Source of the DNA: Dehalococcoidia bacterium
GTDB lineage: Bacteria; Chloroflexota; Dehalococcoidia; Tepidiformales; Tepidiformaceae
Length of the DNA: 64,000 nucleotides
Direction of reading: 5' to 3'
NCBI GenBank assembly: GCA_003104995.1
Contig: PQAO01000035.1
Span: forward strand, 1 to 64,000
The translations under genes were made by a program, and so were the position numbers. Positions 24,243 through 32,141 of the stretch are shown one piece after another. Below the pieces are notes generated by a model, which saw only the letters and a program-made list of their open reading frames with translations, was not told the origin of the DNA and searched no databases. Positions within the stretch are counted from its first letter, which is position 1; the number at the start of each line of letters is the position of its first letter.

Positions 24243-25135
24243 ACGTGGATGTCTTGGCAGAAGCGGAGCGAAACCGGGCAGTGGCGGCAGCGTTGTTCAA
24301 GGCGGGGCTTTCACCGGCTGCATTCGCCATTGATTGGGGCCGGGCGATGGCAGACGGTCGGGAGCGAGTACGGGCGTTGCTCGCCTCATCATCGAATCTC
24401 CACAATCTCGCTGAGGCGCTCGCTGCAGACGCCAGCCACTTGACGGCCCTGCGTTTCCTGATGGCTCCCCCGATGAGCCAGGATCGCTTCGCACTGGTTG
24501 AACCACGATACCGGAAGCAGGAAAACAGCGGAGGTCCGCTCTCCTCTGAGACTGCGCGGGCACTGGCGGATCGATTTGAGGAGTGGGCTGACTCTAGCAG
24601 GGTGGCCGCTCTTCGATCAGACGACAATGTCTCACACAGACTTGCCGTCGAGGTGACCGCGAGTCTTATCGCCGCCCAGAGTGTTCAGACATTGAGCCGT
24701 ACTCGTCTGGCTGGAGGCCAAGAAGTAGCGATAGAGGAGCGACTTCTTTCGAGGGGATGGGTCAAGGAGTCTGCGAGAACGATCGATGGTCTGGCACGGT
24801 TGCCTCCTCGCAGCTTCATGAGAAAGACCAAAATGATCACGGCCGACGGAACTGTGCAGGAAGTAGACATAGCGTGCGGCCTAAAAGGCGGACGCATACT
24901 TGCGATGGAGTGTAAGGTCAGTAACGACCAAACTAATTCCATAAAGCGCGTCAATGACGTGGTTAAGAAGGCAGGCGCCTGGCAGAAGCACTGGGGGAAC
25001 TTTGTTGCCACGGCAGCAATGCTGCAAGGTGTATTCGCTAAGAACGAGCCGATCCGACTGCTGCAGGCCAACATACTCGTCTTTTGGTCGCACGACTTAG
25101 ATGGATTCATCTCTTGGCTCGAAGAGGCTGCCTGA
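24236..25135 (+). CDS. Probable type II restriction endonuclease (XamI-like)
   Basis: A 299-residue protein overlapping the methylase gene by 7 bases, the typical place for a cognate nuclease. A PD-(D/E)xK-type site is visible as VQEVDIACGLKGG then RILAMECKVSNDQTNSIKRV, giving D...E-x-K. RFLMAPPMSQDRFALVEPRY resembles the XamI endonuclease family as I recall it (XamI cuts GTCGAC). If the relation holds, that or a similar site may be recognised. The N-terminal 90 residues are helical. Base composition is visibly more A/T-rich than flanking genes. The nuclease role is well supported; the XamI label is moderate. Confidence 0.75.
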   Translation: MVDVDVLAEAERNRAVAAALFKAGLSPAAFAIDWGRAMADGRERVRALLASSSNLHNLAEALAADASHLTALRFLMAPPMSQDRFALVEPRYRKQENSGGPLSSETARALADRFEEWADSSRVAALRSDDNVSHRLAVEVTASLIAAQSVQTLSRTRLAGGQEVAIEERLLSRGWVKESARTIDGLARLPPRSFMRKTKMITADGTVQEVDIACGLKGGRILAMECKVSNDQTNSIKRVNDVVKKAGAWQKHWGNFVATAAMLQGVFAKNEPIRLLQANILVFWSHDLDGFISWLEEAA

Positions 25136-25152
25136 AAGGGACCAGGCATTCC

Positions 25153-25407
25153 ATGGCAAGCGGACAAGCCCTCATCGACCTCTGCAAACGGCACCTCATC
25201 GAGACCATGCAGTCCCTCCCCGAATGCGCCCCAGACGGCCCCGGCCTAGGGCAGAAGGCGCTGGAGGATGCCGCCGGGTTCGAGCTCAACCTCCCCGAAT
25301 ACGATGGCTACTTCACGTGGTCGCTGCTGGTCGCGCCCACCCTCGACGGCACGGTCGAGGCCATCCAGCCCGGCAATCGCAACAAGAAGTATCGCCTCAC
25401 CCACTAA
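25153..25407 (+). CDS. Small protein of unknown function
   Basis: An 84-residue soluble protein beginning MASGQALIDLCKRHLIETMQ and ending GNRNKKYRLTH. The codon style returns to that of the chromosome after the restriction island. No motif is recognised; the pattern is a helix followed by beta strands (YFTWSLLVAPTLDGTVEAIQ). The ATG follows a weak purine tract (GGACCAGG). It lies 17 bases after the endonuclease stop and 94 bases before the acyl-CoA dehydrogenase, separated from the latter by a heptamer repeat. Confidence 0.6.
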   Translation: MASGQALIDLCKRHLIETMQSLPECAPDGPGLGQKALEDAAGFELNLPEYDGYFTWSLLVAPTLDGTVEAIQPGNRNKKYRLTH

Positions 25408-25426
25408 GTCCCAAGTCCCAAGTCCT
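25406..25426. repeat. Heptamer tandem repeat (AAGTCCC type)
   Basis: Three 7-base units read AAGTCCC AAGTCCC AAGTCCT. They begin on the stop codon of the 84-residue gene. Confidence 0.65.
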
Positions 25427-25460
25427 GAGCACCCCACCACCCCCCACCCTCCGGACGCGG

Positions 25461-25466
25461 TATAGT
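25461..25466 (+). promoter_or_regulatory. -10 element before the acyl-CoA dehydrogenase
   Basis: TATAGT lies 35 bases before the ATG at 25502. No -35 consensus is seen 17 bases upstream. The spacing gives a short leader of about 28 bases. Confidence 0.4.
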
Positions 25467-25501
25467 TCGCCTCACACCAACAACCGCCCCGGAGCCTCCC
25501 C

Positions 25502-26677
25502 ATGCGCTACGCCTACGAACCCGAAGTTGAAGCCTTCCGCAAGGAAGTCCGCCAGTTCATCGCCGAGAACCTCCCGCCCGAAGAAGTCCGCCTCCAGCGC
25601 GGCTACGAAGGCGGCTTCAAGACCAACCAGGAAGAGTACGACTACACCATGGGCTTCCAGAAGAAGCTCTCGGCGAAGGGCTGGCTCGCCATGGCCTGGC
25701 CCAAGGAGTACGGCGGCGGCGGCGCCAGCCACATGCGCCAGCTCGTCTACAACGAAGAGATGGCGTACCACGGCGCGCCCGCCGGAAACATGGGCATCGC
25801 CTGGGTCGGCCCCAGCCTCATGCTCTACGGCACCGACGAACAAAAGTCCCGCTTCATCCCCCGCATCACCGGCGCCGATGACTGGTGGTGCACCCTCTAT
25901 TCCGAACCCGGCGCCGGCTCCGACCTCGCCGCCCTCCAGACCCGCGCCACCCGCGATGGCGACGACTACATCATCAACGGCCAGAAAATCTGGACCTCCG
26001 GCGGCCACCTCGCCGACTGGGGCTGGATCGCCGCCCGCACCGACCCCGACGCGCCCAAGCACAAGGGCATCACCATGTTCATGCTCGATATGAAGAGCCC
26101 CGGCGTCACCGTCCGCCCGCTCATCAACATCGCCGACCGCCACGGCTTCAACGAGGTCTTCTTCGAAGACGTGCGCGTCCCCGCGAAACAGGTCGTTGGC
26201 GAAGTGAACCGCGGCTGGTACCACATGGCCGTCGCGCTCGACTTCGAACGCAGCGGCATCCAGGCCTACGCGGGCGGCCGGCGCACGGTCGAACGGCTGG
26301 TCTCGCTCGCGAAGTCGCACCCGGAGCTTGCGGAGCGCCGCCCCTCGGTGCGCTACGAACTGGCCGACCGCTCGGTCGAGGTGAACGTCGGCACGTTCCT
26401 CGCCTACCGGGTCGCGACCATGCAGGCCCGGGGCATGGTGCCGAACCACGAAGCGAGCGCTTCGAAGCTGTTCGGCAGCGAAATGGGCCAGCGCATCGCG
26501 ACCACCGGCATGCACCTGCTCGGCACCCACGGCCAGCTCCGCGATGGCACGAAGCACCAGGTCATCGACCAGGCGACCAGCTATCTGTCGTCGGTCAGCG
26601 CGACGGTCGCCGCGGGCACGAGCGAAATCCAGCGCGGCATCATCGCCACGCGCGGCCTCGGCCTCCCGCGCGGATAG
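25502..26677 (+). CDS. Acyl-CoA dehydrogenase (FadE-like)
   Basis: A 391-residue flavoprotein that introduces the 2,3 double bond in acyl-CoA and passes electrons to ETF. Signature segments are WLAMAWPKEYGGGGASHMRQ, CTLYSEPGAGSDLAALQTRA, GQKIWTSGGHLADW and LGTHGQ. The usual catalytic Glu of MCAD-type enzymes (YEGTSEIQ) is replaced: the C-terminal motif reads VAAGTSEIQRG. A Glu in ALDFERSG is placed like the catalytic Glu of isovaleryl-CoA dehydrogenase, so it may serve instead. It is followed by a ketoacyl synthase 51 bases away. The substrate is unknown. Confidence 0.93.
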   Translation: MRYAYEPEVEAFRKEVRQFIAENLPPEEVRLQRGYEGGFKTNQEEYDYTMGFQKKLSAKGWLAMAWPKEYGGGGASHMRQLVYNEEMAYHGAPAGNMGIAWVGPSLMLYGTDEQKSRFIPRITGADDWWCTLYSEPGAGSDLAALQTRATRDGDDYIINGQKIWTSGGHLADWGWIAARTDPDAPKHKGITMFMLDMKSPGVTVRPLINIADRHGFNEVFFEDVRVPAKQVVGEVNRGWYHMAVALDFERSGIQAYAGGRRTVERLVSLAKSHPELAERRPSVRYELADRSVEVNVGTFLAYRVATMQARGMVPNHEASASKLFGSEMGQRIATTGMHLLGTHGQLRDGTKHQVIDQATSYLSSVSATVAAGTSEIQRGIIATRGLGLPRG

Positions 26678-26715
26678 CCCGGGGCGCAGGTTCGCCCCTC
26701 AACGCCCTGCCCCTG

Positions 26716-26721
26716 TACGCT
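26716..26721 (+). promoter_or_regulatory. -10-like element 7 nt before the ketoacyl synthase start
   Basis: TACGCT ends 7 nt before ATG 26729, so the predicted transcript starts at or next to the start codon. No Shine-Dalgarno is present. Confidence 0.4.
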
Positions 26722-26728
26722 ACGAACC

Positions 26729-27988
26729 ATGAACGAGACCCTTCGCGCGCGCACCCGAGTCGTCGTAACCGGCATGGGGGCGGTCACACCTGCCGGGCAC
26801 ACGGTTCCCGAGTTCTGGGACAACCTGGTCAACGGCCACTCCGGCATCCAGTTCATGACTGGCGCCAACCCGGAGGGCTTCCCCTGCAAGGTCGCCGGCG
26901 AAGTGCGCGACTGGGACCCCACGAAGTTCATCGAACGCAAGGCATCCCGCCGCATGGCCCGCTTCGCCCAGTTCATGGTTGCCGCCGCCGGGCAGGCGTT
27001 CGAAGACGCCGGGCTCGACTTCGATGCGGAGGACCGCGACCGCGTCGGCGTGCTCATCGGCAACGGCGGCGGCGGCTACCCCGATATCCAGGATGCCGCC
27101 CAGACCCTGTTCGAGCGCGGCGGGATGAAGATCGACCCGCTCTACCTCGCGCGCAGCCTCGGCAACATGGCCGGCGCCCAGGTCGCGCTCCAGTACAACC
27201 TCCGCGGCTACAACGGCACGATCGTTACCGCCTGCGCCGCCGGCACCCAGGCGATCGGCGAGGCCTCGATGATCATCCGCTCCGGCCGCGCCGATGTCGT
27301 CCTCACGGGCGGCTGCGAGGCCGGCATCTGCGAACTCGGGCTGGCGGCCTTCTCCGTCATGCGCGCCCTCACCAGCCAGGATGACGACCCCGCCACTGCC
27401 AGCCGTCCGTTCGATGCCACCCGCGACGGGTTCGTCCCTTGCGAAGGCTCAGGCGCGCTCGTCATCGAAAGCGAAGCCCACGCCCTCGCCCGTGGCGCCC
27501 GCATTTACGCCGAAGTAGCCGGGTTCGGCTGCACCAACGATGCCTACCACGTCGCGGCCCCGCCCGACGACGGCGAAGGTGCCGCCCGCGCCATGGCCGA
27601 AGCCCTGCGCGATGCCGGCATGCAACCGGCAGACGTGCAGTACGTGAACGCCCACGCCACCAGCACCCCGCTCGGCGATACCGCCGAGACCAACGCCATC
27701 AAGCGCGTCCTCGGCGACCACGCCTACCGCGTCGCCATCAGCGCCACGAAGTCGCTCATCGGCCACGGGCTCGGCGCCAGCGGCGGCATGGAAACCGTCG
27801 CTACCGTGAAGACAATCGAGACCGGCATCATCCACCCGACCATCAACCTGCACACGCCCGACCCGACCTGCGACCTGGACTACGTCCCGAACGTCGCCCG
27901 CAAGGCCGATGTCCGCGTGGCGCTGAAAAACAGCTTCGGGTTCGGCGGCCAGAACAGCTGCCTGGTGCTCGCAAAGTACGAGCGGTAG
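26729..27988 (+). CDS. Beta-ketoacyl-ACP synthase II-type enzyme
   Basis: A 419-residue condensing enzyme of the KAS I/II family (FabF-like). The catalytic triad is intact: Cys169 in TACAAGTQ, His309 in NAHATSTPLGD and His346 in KSLIGHGLGASGG, with the Lys of KSLIGH. RVVVTGMGAVTPAGHTVPEF is the usual N-terminus. It may extend fatty acids or a specialised lipid; no acyl carrier protein gene is nearby. A SDR reductase gene runs convergently just downstream. The TACGCT hexamer just upstream suggests leaderless transcription. Confidence 0.92.
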   Translation: MNETLRARTRVVVTGMGAVTPAGHTVPEFWDNLVNGHSGIQFMTGANPEGFPCKVAGEVRDWDPTKFIERKASRRMARFAQFMVAAAGQAFEDAGLDFDAEDRDRVGVLIGNGGGGYPDIQDAAQTLFERGGMKIDPLYLARSLGNMAGAQVALQYNLRGYNGTIVTACAAGTQAIGEASMIIRSGRADVVLTGGCEAGICELGLAAFSVMRALTSQDDDPATASRPFDATRDGFVPCEGSGALVIESEAHALARGARIYAEVAGFGCTNDAYHVAAPPDDGEGAARAMAEALRDAGMQPADVQYVNAHATSTPLGDTAETNAIKRVLGDHAYRVAISATKSLIGHGLGASGGMETVATVKTIETGIIHPTINLHTPDPTCDLDYVPNVARKADVRVALKNSFGFGGQNSCLVLAKYER

Positions 27989-27999
27989 GCCCGCCTCCC

Positions 28000-28776
28000 C
28001 TACAGGTTCGGCAGGGCCGCCATCCCGCCGCCGTCCACCTCGATGCACTGGCCGGTGAGGTAGAACGCGCGGTCGCTCACCAGGTAGCGCACCACGTTGG
28101 CCACGTCTTCGGGCTGGGCCACGCGCCCGAACGGCGACCGTGTGTCGATGTCGCGCATGCTCTGCACGCCCTGTGTGGCCCGCGCCAGCCGCGAGCCCAT
28201 TTCGGTCTCGGTCAGCCCGGGCCGGACGACGTTCACGCGGATGTTGTGGCGCCGCTCCTCCTTGAAGAGCGTCATCGCCAGCGCTTCCATCGCGGCCTTG
28301 CCCATGTTGTAGGGCGCGCCGTTCGGGCCGAGACCCCGGGCTGCCACGCTCGAAATCATGATGATGTCGCCGCGCGGGCGGGTCCGCATGCTCGGGATTA
28401 CCAGCTTCGAGAGGTAGTGCGGCCCGAAGGCATGCGTGCGCACCACGCGTTCCATTTCGGCGGGGTCGGTATCGGCCACGCCCTGGCCGCGGCTGGCGAT
28501 GCCCGCGTTGTTGATGAGGATGTCGATCTGCCCGAAGTCAGCCAGCACCTGCTCGACCATCGCCTTGTCCTGGTCCCAGTCGTCCACCGAGGCGGCGTAT
28601 ACCTTCGCCTTGCGGCCGAGCTTCTCGATCTCAGCGGCCGTCTCTTTCGCCGCCTCCTCGTCGCGGCGGTAGTTCACCGCCACATCCGCGCCGTCGGCGG
28701 CCAATGCCAGCGAGATCGAACGGCCGATGCCCCGGCCGCCTCCGGTAACCAGCGCAACGCGCCCAGCAAGTGACAT
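28000..28776 (-). CDS. SDR-family oxidoreductase (FabG-like)
   Basis: A 258-residue classical short-chain dehydrogenase. TGGGRGIG (about 11-18) binds the cofactor, NNAG is at about 92-95, and the catalytic Ser-Tyr-Lys is in [20 protein letters not shown] then K. The NYRRDEEA after beta-2 suggests NADP(H). The C-terminal [11 protein letters not shown] is typical. It could reduce 3-ketoacyl groups, given the convergent KAS gene 12 bases away, but this family also acts on many alcohols and sugars. The start is supported by the direct opening [13 protein letters not shown]. Confidence 0.9.
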   Translation of the reverse strand: MSLAGRVALVTGGGRGIGRSISLALAADGADVAVNYRRDEEAAKETAAEIEKLGRKAKVYAASVDDWDQDKAMVEQVLADFGQIDILINNAGIASRGQGVADTDPAEMERVVRTHAFGPHYLSKLVIPSMRTRPRGDIIMISSVAARGLGPNGAPYNMGKAAMEALAMTLFKEERRHNIRVNVVRPGLTETEMGSRLARATQGVQSMRDIDTRSPFGRVAQPEDVANVVRYLVSDRAFYLTGQCIEVDGGGMAALPNL

Positions 28777-28863
28777 GTCGGTTCTCCAGGGGAAGGTGCG
28801 CTGATTCTACGCGAGCGCCACCGCTGGCACCCGGCTCGTCCGCTTCGTAAGCTGACGCTCCAG

Positions 28864-29406
28864 ATGACCATCATCCCCCAGGAAGTCATGGGCACCTTCC
28901 ACGAGGTCGGGCGCGACCTTTACACGCTCGGGCTCGTGAGCAGCCACGGCGGCAACCTCAGCATCCGCAGCGGTATGGGGATGTGGGTTACCGGCACGGG
29001 CACCATGCTTGGCCGCCTGCGCGAGCGCCACATCGCCTTCGTCAACCCCGATGGCAGCCACCAAGGCCCGCCCCCATCGAGCGACACCCTCCTCCACTCG
29101 ACCATCTACGCCCTCACCGGCGCGGGAGCCATCGCCCACGCCCACCCCCACCACGGCATCGCGCTCAGCTTCGATACGGACCTGTTTGTGCCGCTCGACC
29201 TCGAGGGGCAGCTCCACCTCAAGCAAGTCCCGGTGATCGAGCAGGGCGTGGTCCAGGTGGAGCAGATAGCCGCCGCGCTCCAGAACCACCTGGTGGTGCT
29301 GCTCCGCGGCCACGGGGCGTACGCCCGCGGCGCCACGCTCTGGGAGGCGCTCCACTGGATCACCGCCCTCGAAGAGAGCGCCCACATCGCCTGGCTCCGC
29401 CGCTGA
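28864..29406 (+). CDS. Class II aldolase/adducin-family protein
   Basis: A 180-residue zinc-dependent aldolase-fold protein, shorter than the roughly 210-230 residues of fuculose- or ribulose-phosphate aldolases. SSHGGNLSIR is the phosphate-binding segment, HAHPHH holds two zinc ligands, and RGHGAYARG holds the third. SSDTLLHSTIYALTGAGAIA precedes the zinc site as usual. Substrates in this family include sugar phosphates and methylthioribulose phosphate; none can be chosen. It stands alone, divergent from the SDR gene. Confidence 0.87.
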   Translation: MTIIPQEVMGTFHEVGRDLYTLGLVSSHGGNLSIRSGMGMWVTGTGTMLGRLRERHIAFVNPDGSHQGPPPSSDTLLHSTIYALTGAGAIAHAHPHHGIALSFDTDLFVPLDLEGQLHLKQVPVIEQGVVQVEQIAAALQNHLVVLLRGHGAYARGATLWEALHWITALEESAHIAWLRR

Positions 29407-29435
29407 GCTGCTCCTTCCCACGCGCAACAGGGATG

Positions 29436-29523
29436 AATACAGAGGCGCGGAGGAAACAGAGAGCTCTCTCAAGACCCTCCGCGCCTCCGCGCCTCCGTGT
29501 TCGCCTTTGTTCGCCTGCGGTTA
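29436..29523. repeat. Dispersed intergenic repeat, copy 3 (both halves)
   Basis: The left half ACAGAGGCGCGGAGGAAACA and the right half CTCCGCGCCTCCGCGCCTCC, then CGCCTGCGGTTAA, are imperfect inverse complements and can form a hairpin. As in copy 2, the repeat ends on TTA, the stop codon of the next minus-strand gene (htpX). Confidence 0.7.
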
Positions 29524-30363
29524 AACGCGCATCTTCCGCAGCCGCTCGATGCGCTCCTCCAGCGGCGGGTGCGTACTAAACAGCTTCGACATCCCGCCCG
29601 CGCCGCCGAACGGCTTGACGATGTACAGCGCCGAGACCGCTTCCTGCGCGGGCGTCTCCTGCATCGGCCGGATCTGCACGCCGCGCTGCAGCTTCTCCAG
29701 CGCGCTCGCCAGCGCCTCGGGGTCGCGGGTCACTTCAGCGCCGGTCTTGTCGGCGGCGTATTCGCGCTGCCGGCTGATACCGAGCTGGATCATGGTCGCC
29801 GCAATCGGCGCGATCAGGATCACCGCGAGCGTGACGAACGGGTTCTGGTCCCGGCCGCGGCCACCGAAGATGCTCGACCACATCAGCACCTGGGCGATCA
29901 TCGAAATCGCACCGGCGACCGTGGCAACGATCGAGCTCGTCAGGATGTCGCGGTTCTTCACGTGGCCCATCTCGTGCCCAAGCACGCCGCGCAGTTCGCG
30001 GTCGGTCAGGAGCCGCTGGATACCGGTCGTGACAGCCACGACCGCATGCTTCGGGTTCCGGCCCGTCGCAAAGGCGTTGGGCGAGTCGTTCTGGATGATG
30101 TAGACGCGCGGCATGGGCATGCGCGAAAGCTCCGCCACCTCGCGCACCATCGCGAAGAGGTGGGGGTCATCAGATTCCTGGATCTCCCGCGCGCCCGCCA
30201 TGCGCAGGGCGAACTTGTCGCTGAACCAGTAGGCAGCGAAGTTCATCACCCCGGCGAAGACGAGGAAGATCATTGCCCCGCCGGTCCCTCCGACAAGGCC
30301 CCCCACGGCCACAAGGAGCCCTGTGAGGGTCGCCAGCAGCACTGTGGTTTTCATGAAGTTCAT
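29521..30363 (-). CDS. htpX: Membrane-bound zinc metalloprotease HtpX
   Basis: A 280-residue M48 protease that degrades misfolded membrane proteins. Two N-terminal membrane helices (TTVLLATLTGLLVAVGGLVG, then AMIFLVFAGVMNFAAYWF) precede the HExxH motif in GVLGHEMGHVKNRD. Two more hydrophobic segments and the third zinc ligand region (RQREYAADKTGAEVT) follow. NDSPNAFATGRNPKHAVVAV is a family hallmark, and LFSTHPPLEERIERL is the conserved C-terminus. ATG 30363 gives the usual MNFMKTT start; a longer start at 30390 is possible because AGGAGG at about 30380 is too far for the shorter one. Confidence 0.93.
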   Translation of the reverse strand: MNFMKTTVLLATLTGLLVAVGGLVGGTGGAMIFLVFAGVMNFAAYWFSDKFALRMAGAREIQESDDPHLFAMVREVAELSRMPMPRVYIIQNDSPNAFATGRNPKHAVVAVTTGIQRLLTDRELRGVLGHEMGHVKNRDILTSSIVATVAGAISMIAQVLMWSSIFGGRGRDQNPFVTLAVILIAPIAATMIQLGISRQREYAADKTGAEVTRDPEALASALEKLQRGVQIRPMQETPAQEAVSALYIVKPFGGAGGMSKLFSTHPPLEERIERLRKMRV

Positions 30364-30488
30364 AGTCGAGAGCTGGATACCTCCTGCCACCCAGTATACC
30401 GGACGCCGCGTTCACCCTTCGGGAAACGCCAGGTAATGACGCGTACCCCTGCACCCGGGCCGTTTCCGGGCGTGGCCGGGCAGCGCGG

Positions 30489-31862
30489 CTACTTCAGAGA
30501 CCAGGCCGTCCCTTCGGCGCTGTCCTTGATCTCCACGCCGAGCGCCGTCAACCCATCGCGCACCTGGTCGGCGATGGCCCACTGCTTCGCCGCCCGCAGC
30601 TCGGTCCGGAGCTGGACCAGGAGGTCGATGAACGGCGCCGCCTCCTGCGATCGCTTCGCGGGCGACCGCAGCATCAGCCCCAGCACGCCGCACAGCTCAC
30701 GGAGGGCGGCCTGCGCGTCCGAGATATCCTGTCCGGCCGTGCCCGCCCGGTTCACTTCGCGGGCGAGGTCGAACATCGCGGCGAGTGCGCGCGGCGTGTT
30801 TAAATCGTCTTCCATGGCCTCCATGAACCGCTGCCGGTACGGCCCGGCATCCAGGGCGGGCCCGCTACCTCCGGCGGCCACGAAAGCCGCATTGCGCAAC
30901 CGGTCGGCCCCGGCCTTCGCCGCCTCGAGCGCATCCTCCGAATAGGTCACCGGGCTGCGGTAGTGGCTCGTGATGACGAACAGCCGCAGCGCGTCCGGCC
31001 CGTACTGGTCCAGCGCCTCCTGGATCGTCACGAGGTTGCCGATCGACTTCGACATCTTCTCGCTGCCGAGTTGGAGCAGCGCGTTGTGCATCCAGATCCG
31101 GGCAAACGGCGCCTTGCCGGTGTACGCCTCGGTTTGCGCTATCTCGTTCGAATGGTGGGGGAAGATCAGGTCCGCCCCGCCTCCGTGGATGTCTATCTGG
31201 TCGCCCAGGTTCTCCAGCGCCATCGCCGAGCACTCGATGTGCCACCCCGGCCGTCCCGGCCCCCAGGGGCTGTCCCAGCTCGGTTCGCCCGGCTTGGCGC
31301 CCTTCCAGAGTGCGAAGTCCAGCGGATCGTCTTTCAGCTCCGTCGGGTCTACCCGGGCGCCGCTCATCAGGTCGTCGATCGCCCGCCGCGAGAGTGCGCC
31401 ATAGCGCTCGCCACCGAACTGCCGCACGCGGTAGTACACGTCGCCCCCGGAAGCGTAGGCAAATCCCTTTTCGATGAGCCCTTCGATGAAGCGAATGATC
31501 TGCGGGACCGTCTCAGTGACGCGCGGATACACGTGCGCCGGTTGCACGTTCATCGCCTTCAACTGGGCAAAGTAGTCGCTGATGTTTTGCTCGGCCAGCT
31601 CGCTCATGGGTACGCCAAGGCGCTGGGCCCGGTCGATCAACTTGTCGTCGATGTCGGTGAAGTTCTGGACGTGGCGCACGAGGATCCCGCGCCAGTCCAG
31701 ATACCGCCGGAGGACGTCGAACACGATCGCGTGAAGGGCGTGGCCCACGTGCGATTCGGCGTAGGGAGTCACACCACAGACGTACATGCGCACCACGCCG
31801 TCGGCGGCGAGGGCGGGGAGGAGCTCTTGCCGGGTGTTGGTGAGGGTGTCGGTCAGTTGCAT
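30489..31862 (-). CDS. cysS: Cysteinyl-tRNA synthetase
   Basis: A 457-residue class I synthetase. The HIGH-like motif is in CGVTPYAESHVGHA, with the zinc-binding Cys in MYVCG and the others in HIECSAMA and FPHHSNEIAQ. KMSKS is in SEKMSKSIGN. The C-terminal anticodon-binding helices (DALR-type region, about 340-457) are present, which separates it from the shorter mycothiol ligase MshC that shares the CG-x-TPY motif. The ATG opens MQLTDTLTNTRQELLPALA. Confidence 0.93.
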   Translation of the reverse strand: MQLTDTLTNTRQELLPALAADGVVRMYVCGVTPYAESHVGHALHAIVFDVLRRYLDWRGILVRHVQNFTDIDDKLIDRAQRLGVPMSELAEQNISDYFAQLKAMNVQPAHVYPRVTETVPQIIRFIEGLIEKGFAYASGGDVYYRVRQFGGERYGALSRRAIDDLMSGARVDPTELKDDPLDFALWKGAKPGEPSWDSPWGPGRPGWHIECSAMALENLGDQIDIHGGGADLIFPHHSNEIAQTEAYTGKAPFARIWMHNALLQLGSEKMSKSIGNLVTIQEALDQYGPDALRLFVITSHYRSPVTYSEDALEAAKAGADRLRNAAFVAAGGSGPALDAGPYRQRFMEAMEDDLNTPRALAAMFDLAREVNRAGTAGQDISDAQAALRELCGVLGLMLRSPAKRSQEAAPFIDLLVQLRTELRAAKQWAIADQVRDGLTALGVEIKDSAEGTAWSLK

Positions 31863-32050
31863 GGTTCGTCCTGTGGAGGAAGTAGAAATCCATCTTAGAC
31901 GGCGGCCGGGTTTGGGCACCCGGAGCCGCCCAATTGGGGAAGCTGCGACGCGGTTTCGGGGTCGCGGTATCACGGATCGTTGGGGAAGGAACGATTGCCC
32001 TTAGCACGCGCAATGTGCGACCCTGACGGCCACTCTTTGGCGGGGTGACT

Positions 32051-32141
32051 GGCTTACTTGCCGCCGGCCATTGGCCGGTTTGCGTCCTGGCAGGTAAGCC
32101 CAAGTGCTTATGAGGAATACCTCACGCGAGGAGACACCCGC
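32051..32141 (+). promoter_or_regulatory. Structured 5' leader with alternative Shine-Dalgarno hairpins
   Basis: GGCTTACTTGCC (32051-32062) pairs with GGCAGGTAAGCC (32089-32100) over 12 bases with one G-U. It encloses a perfect hairpin CCGGCCA-T-TGGCCGG (32064-32078). Next, CCTC at 32120-32123 can pair either with GAGG of the Shine-Dalgarno at 32128-32131 or, as CCTCA, with TGAGG at 32111-32115; the two hairpins exclude each other. This layout suits a translational switch. It matches no riboswitch consensus I know. The upstream part (31863-32050) is 5' to it and contains other short hairpins. Confidence 0.55.

Noticed and set aside
30489-31862. MshC (mycothiol cysteine ligase)
   Set aside because: The length and full C-terminal helices fit CysS; MshC is shorter and lacks this tail.
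31863-32141. c-di-AMP (ydaO) or c-di-GMP riboswitch before the transglycosylase
   Set aside because: Core segments such as the GTCAGCTAAC-type 3' end and the GGGCAAACC element are missing. Left as an unclassified structured leader.
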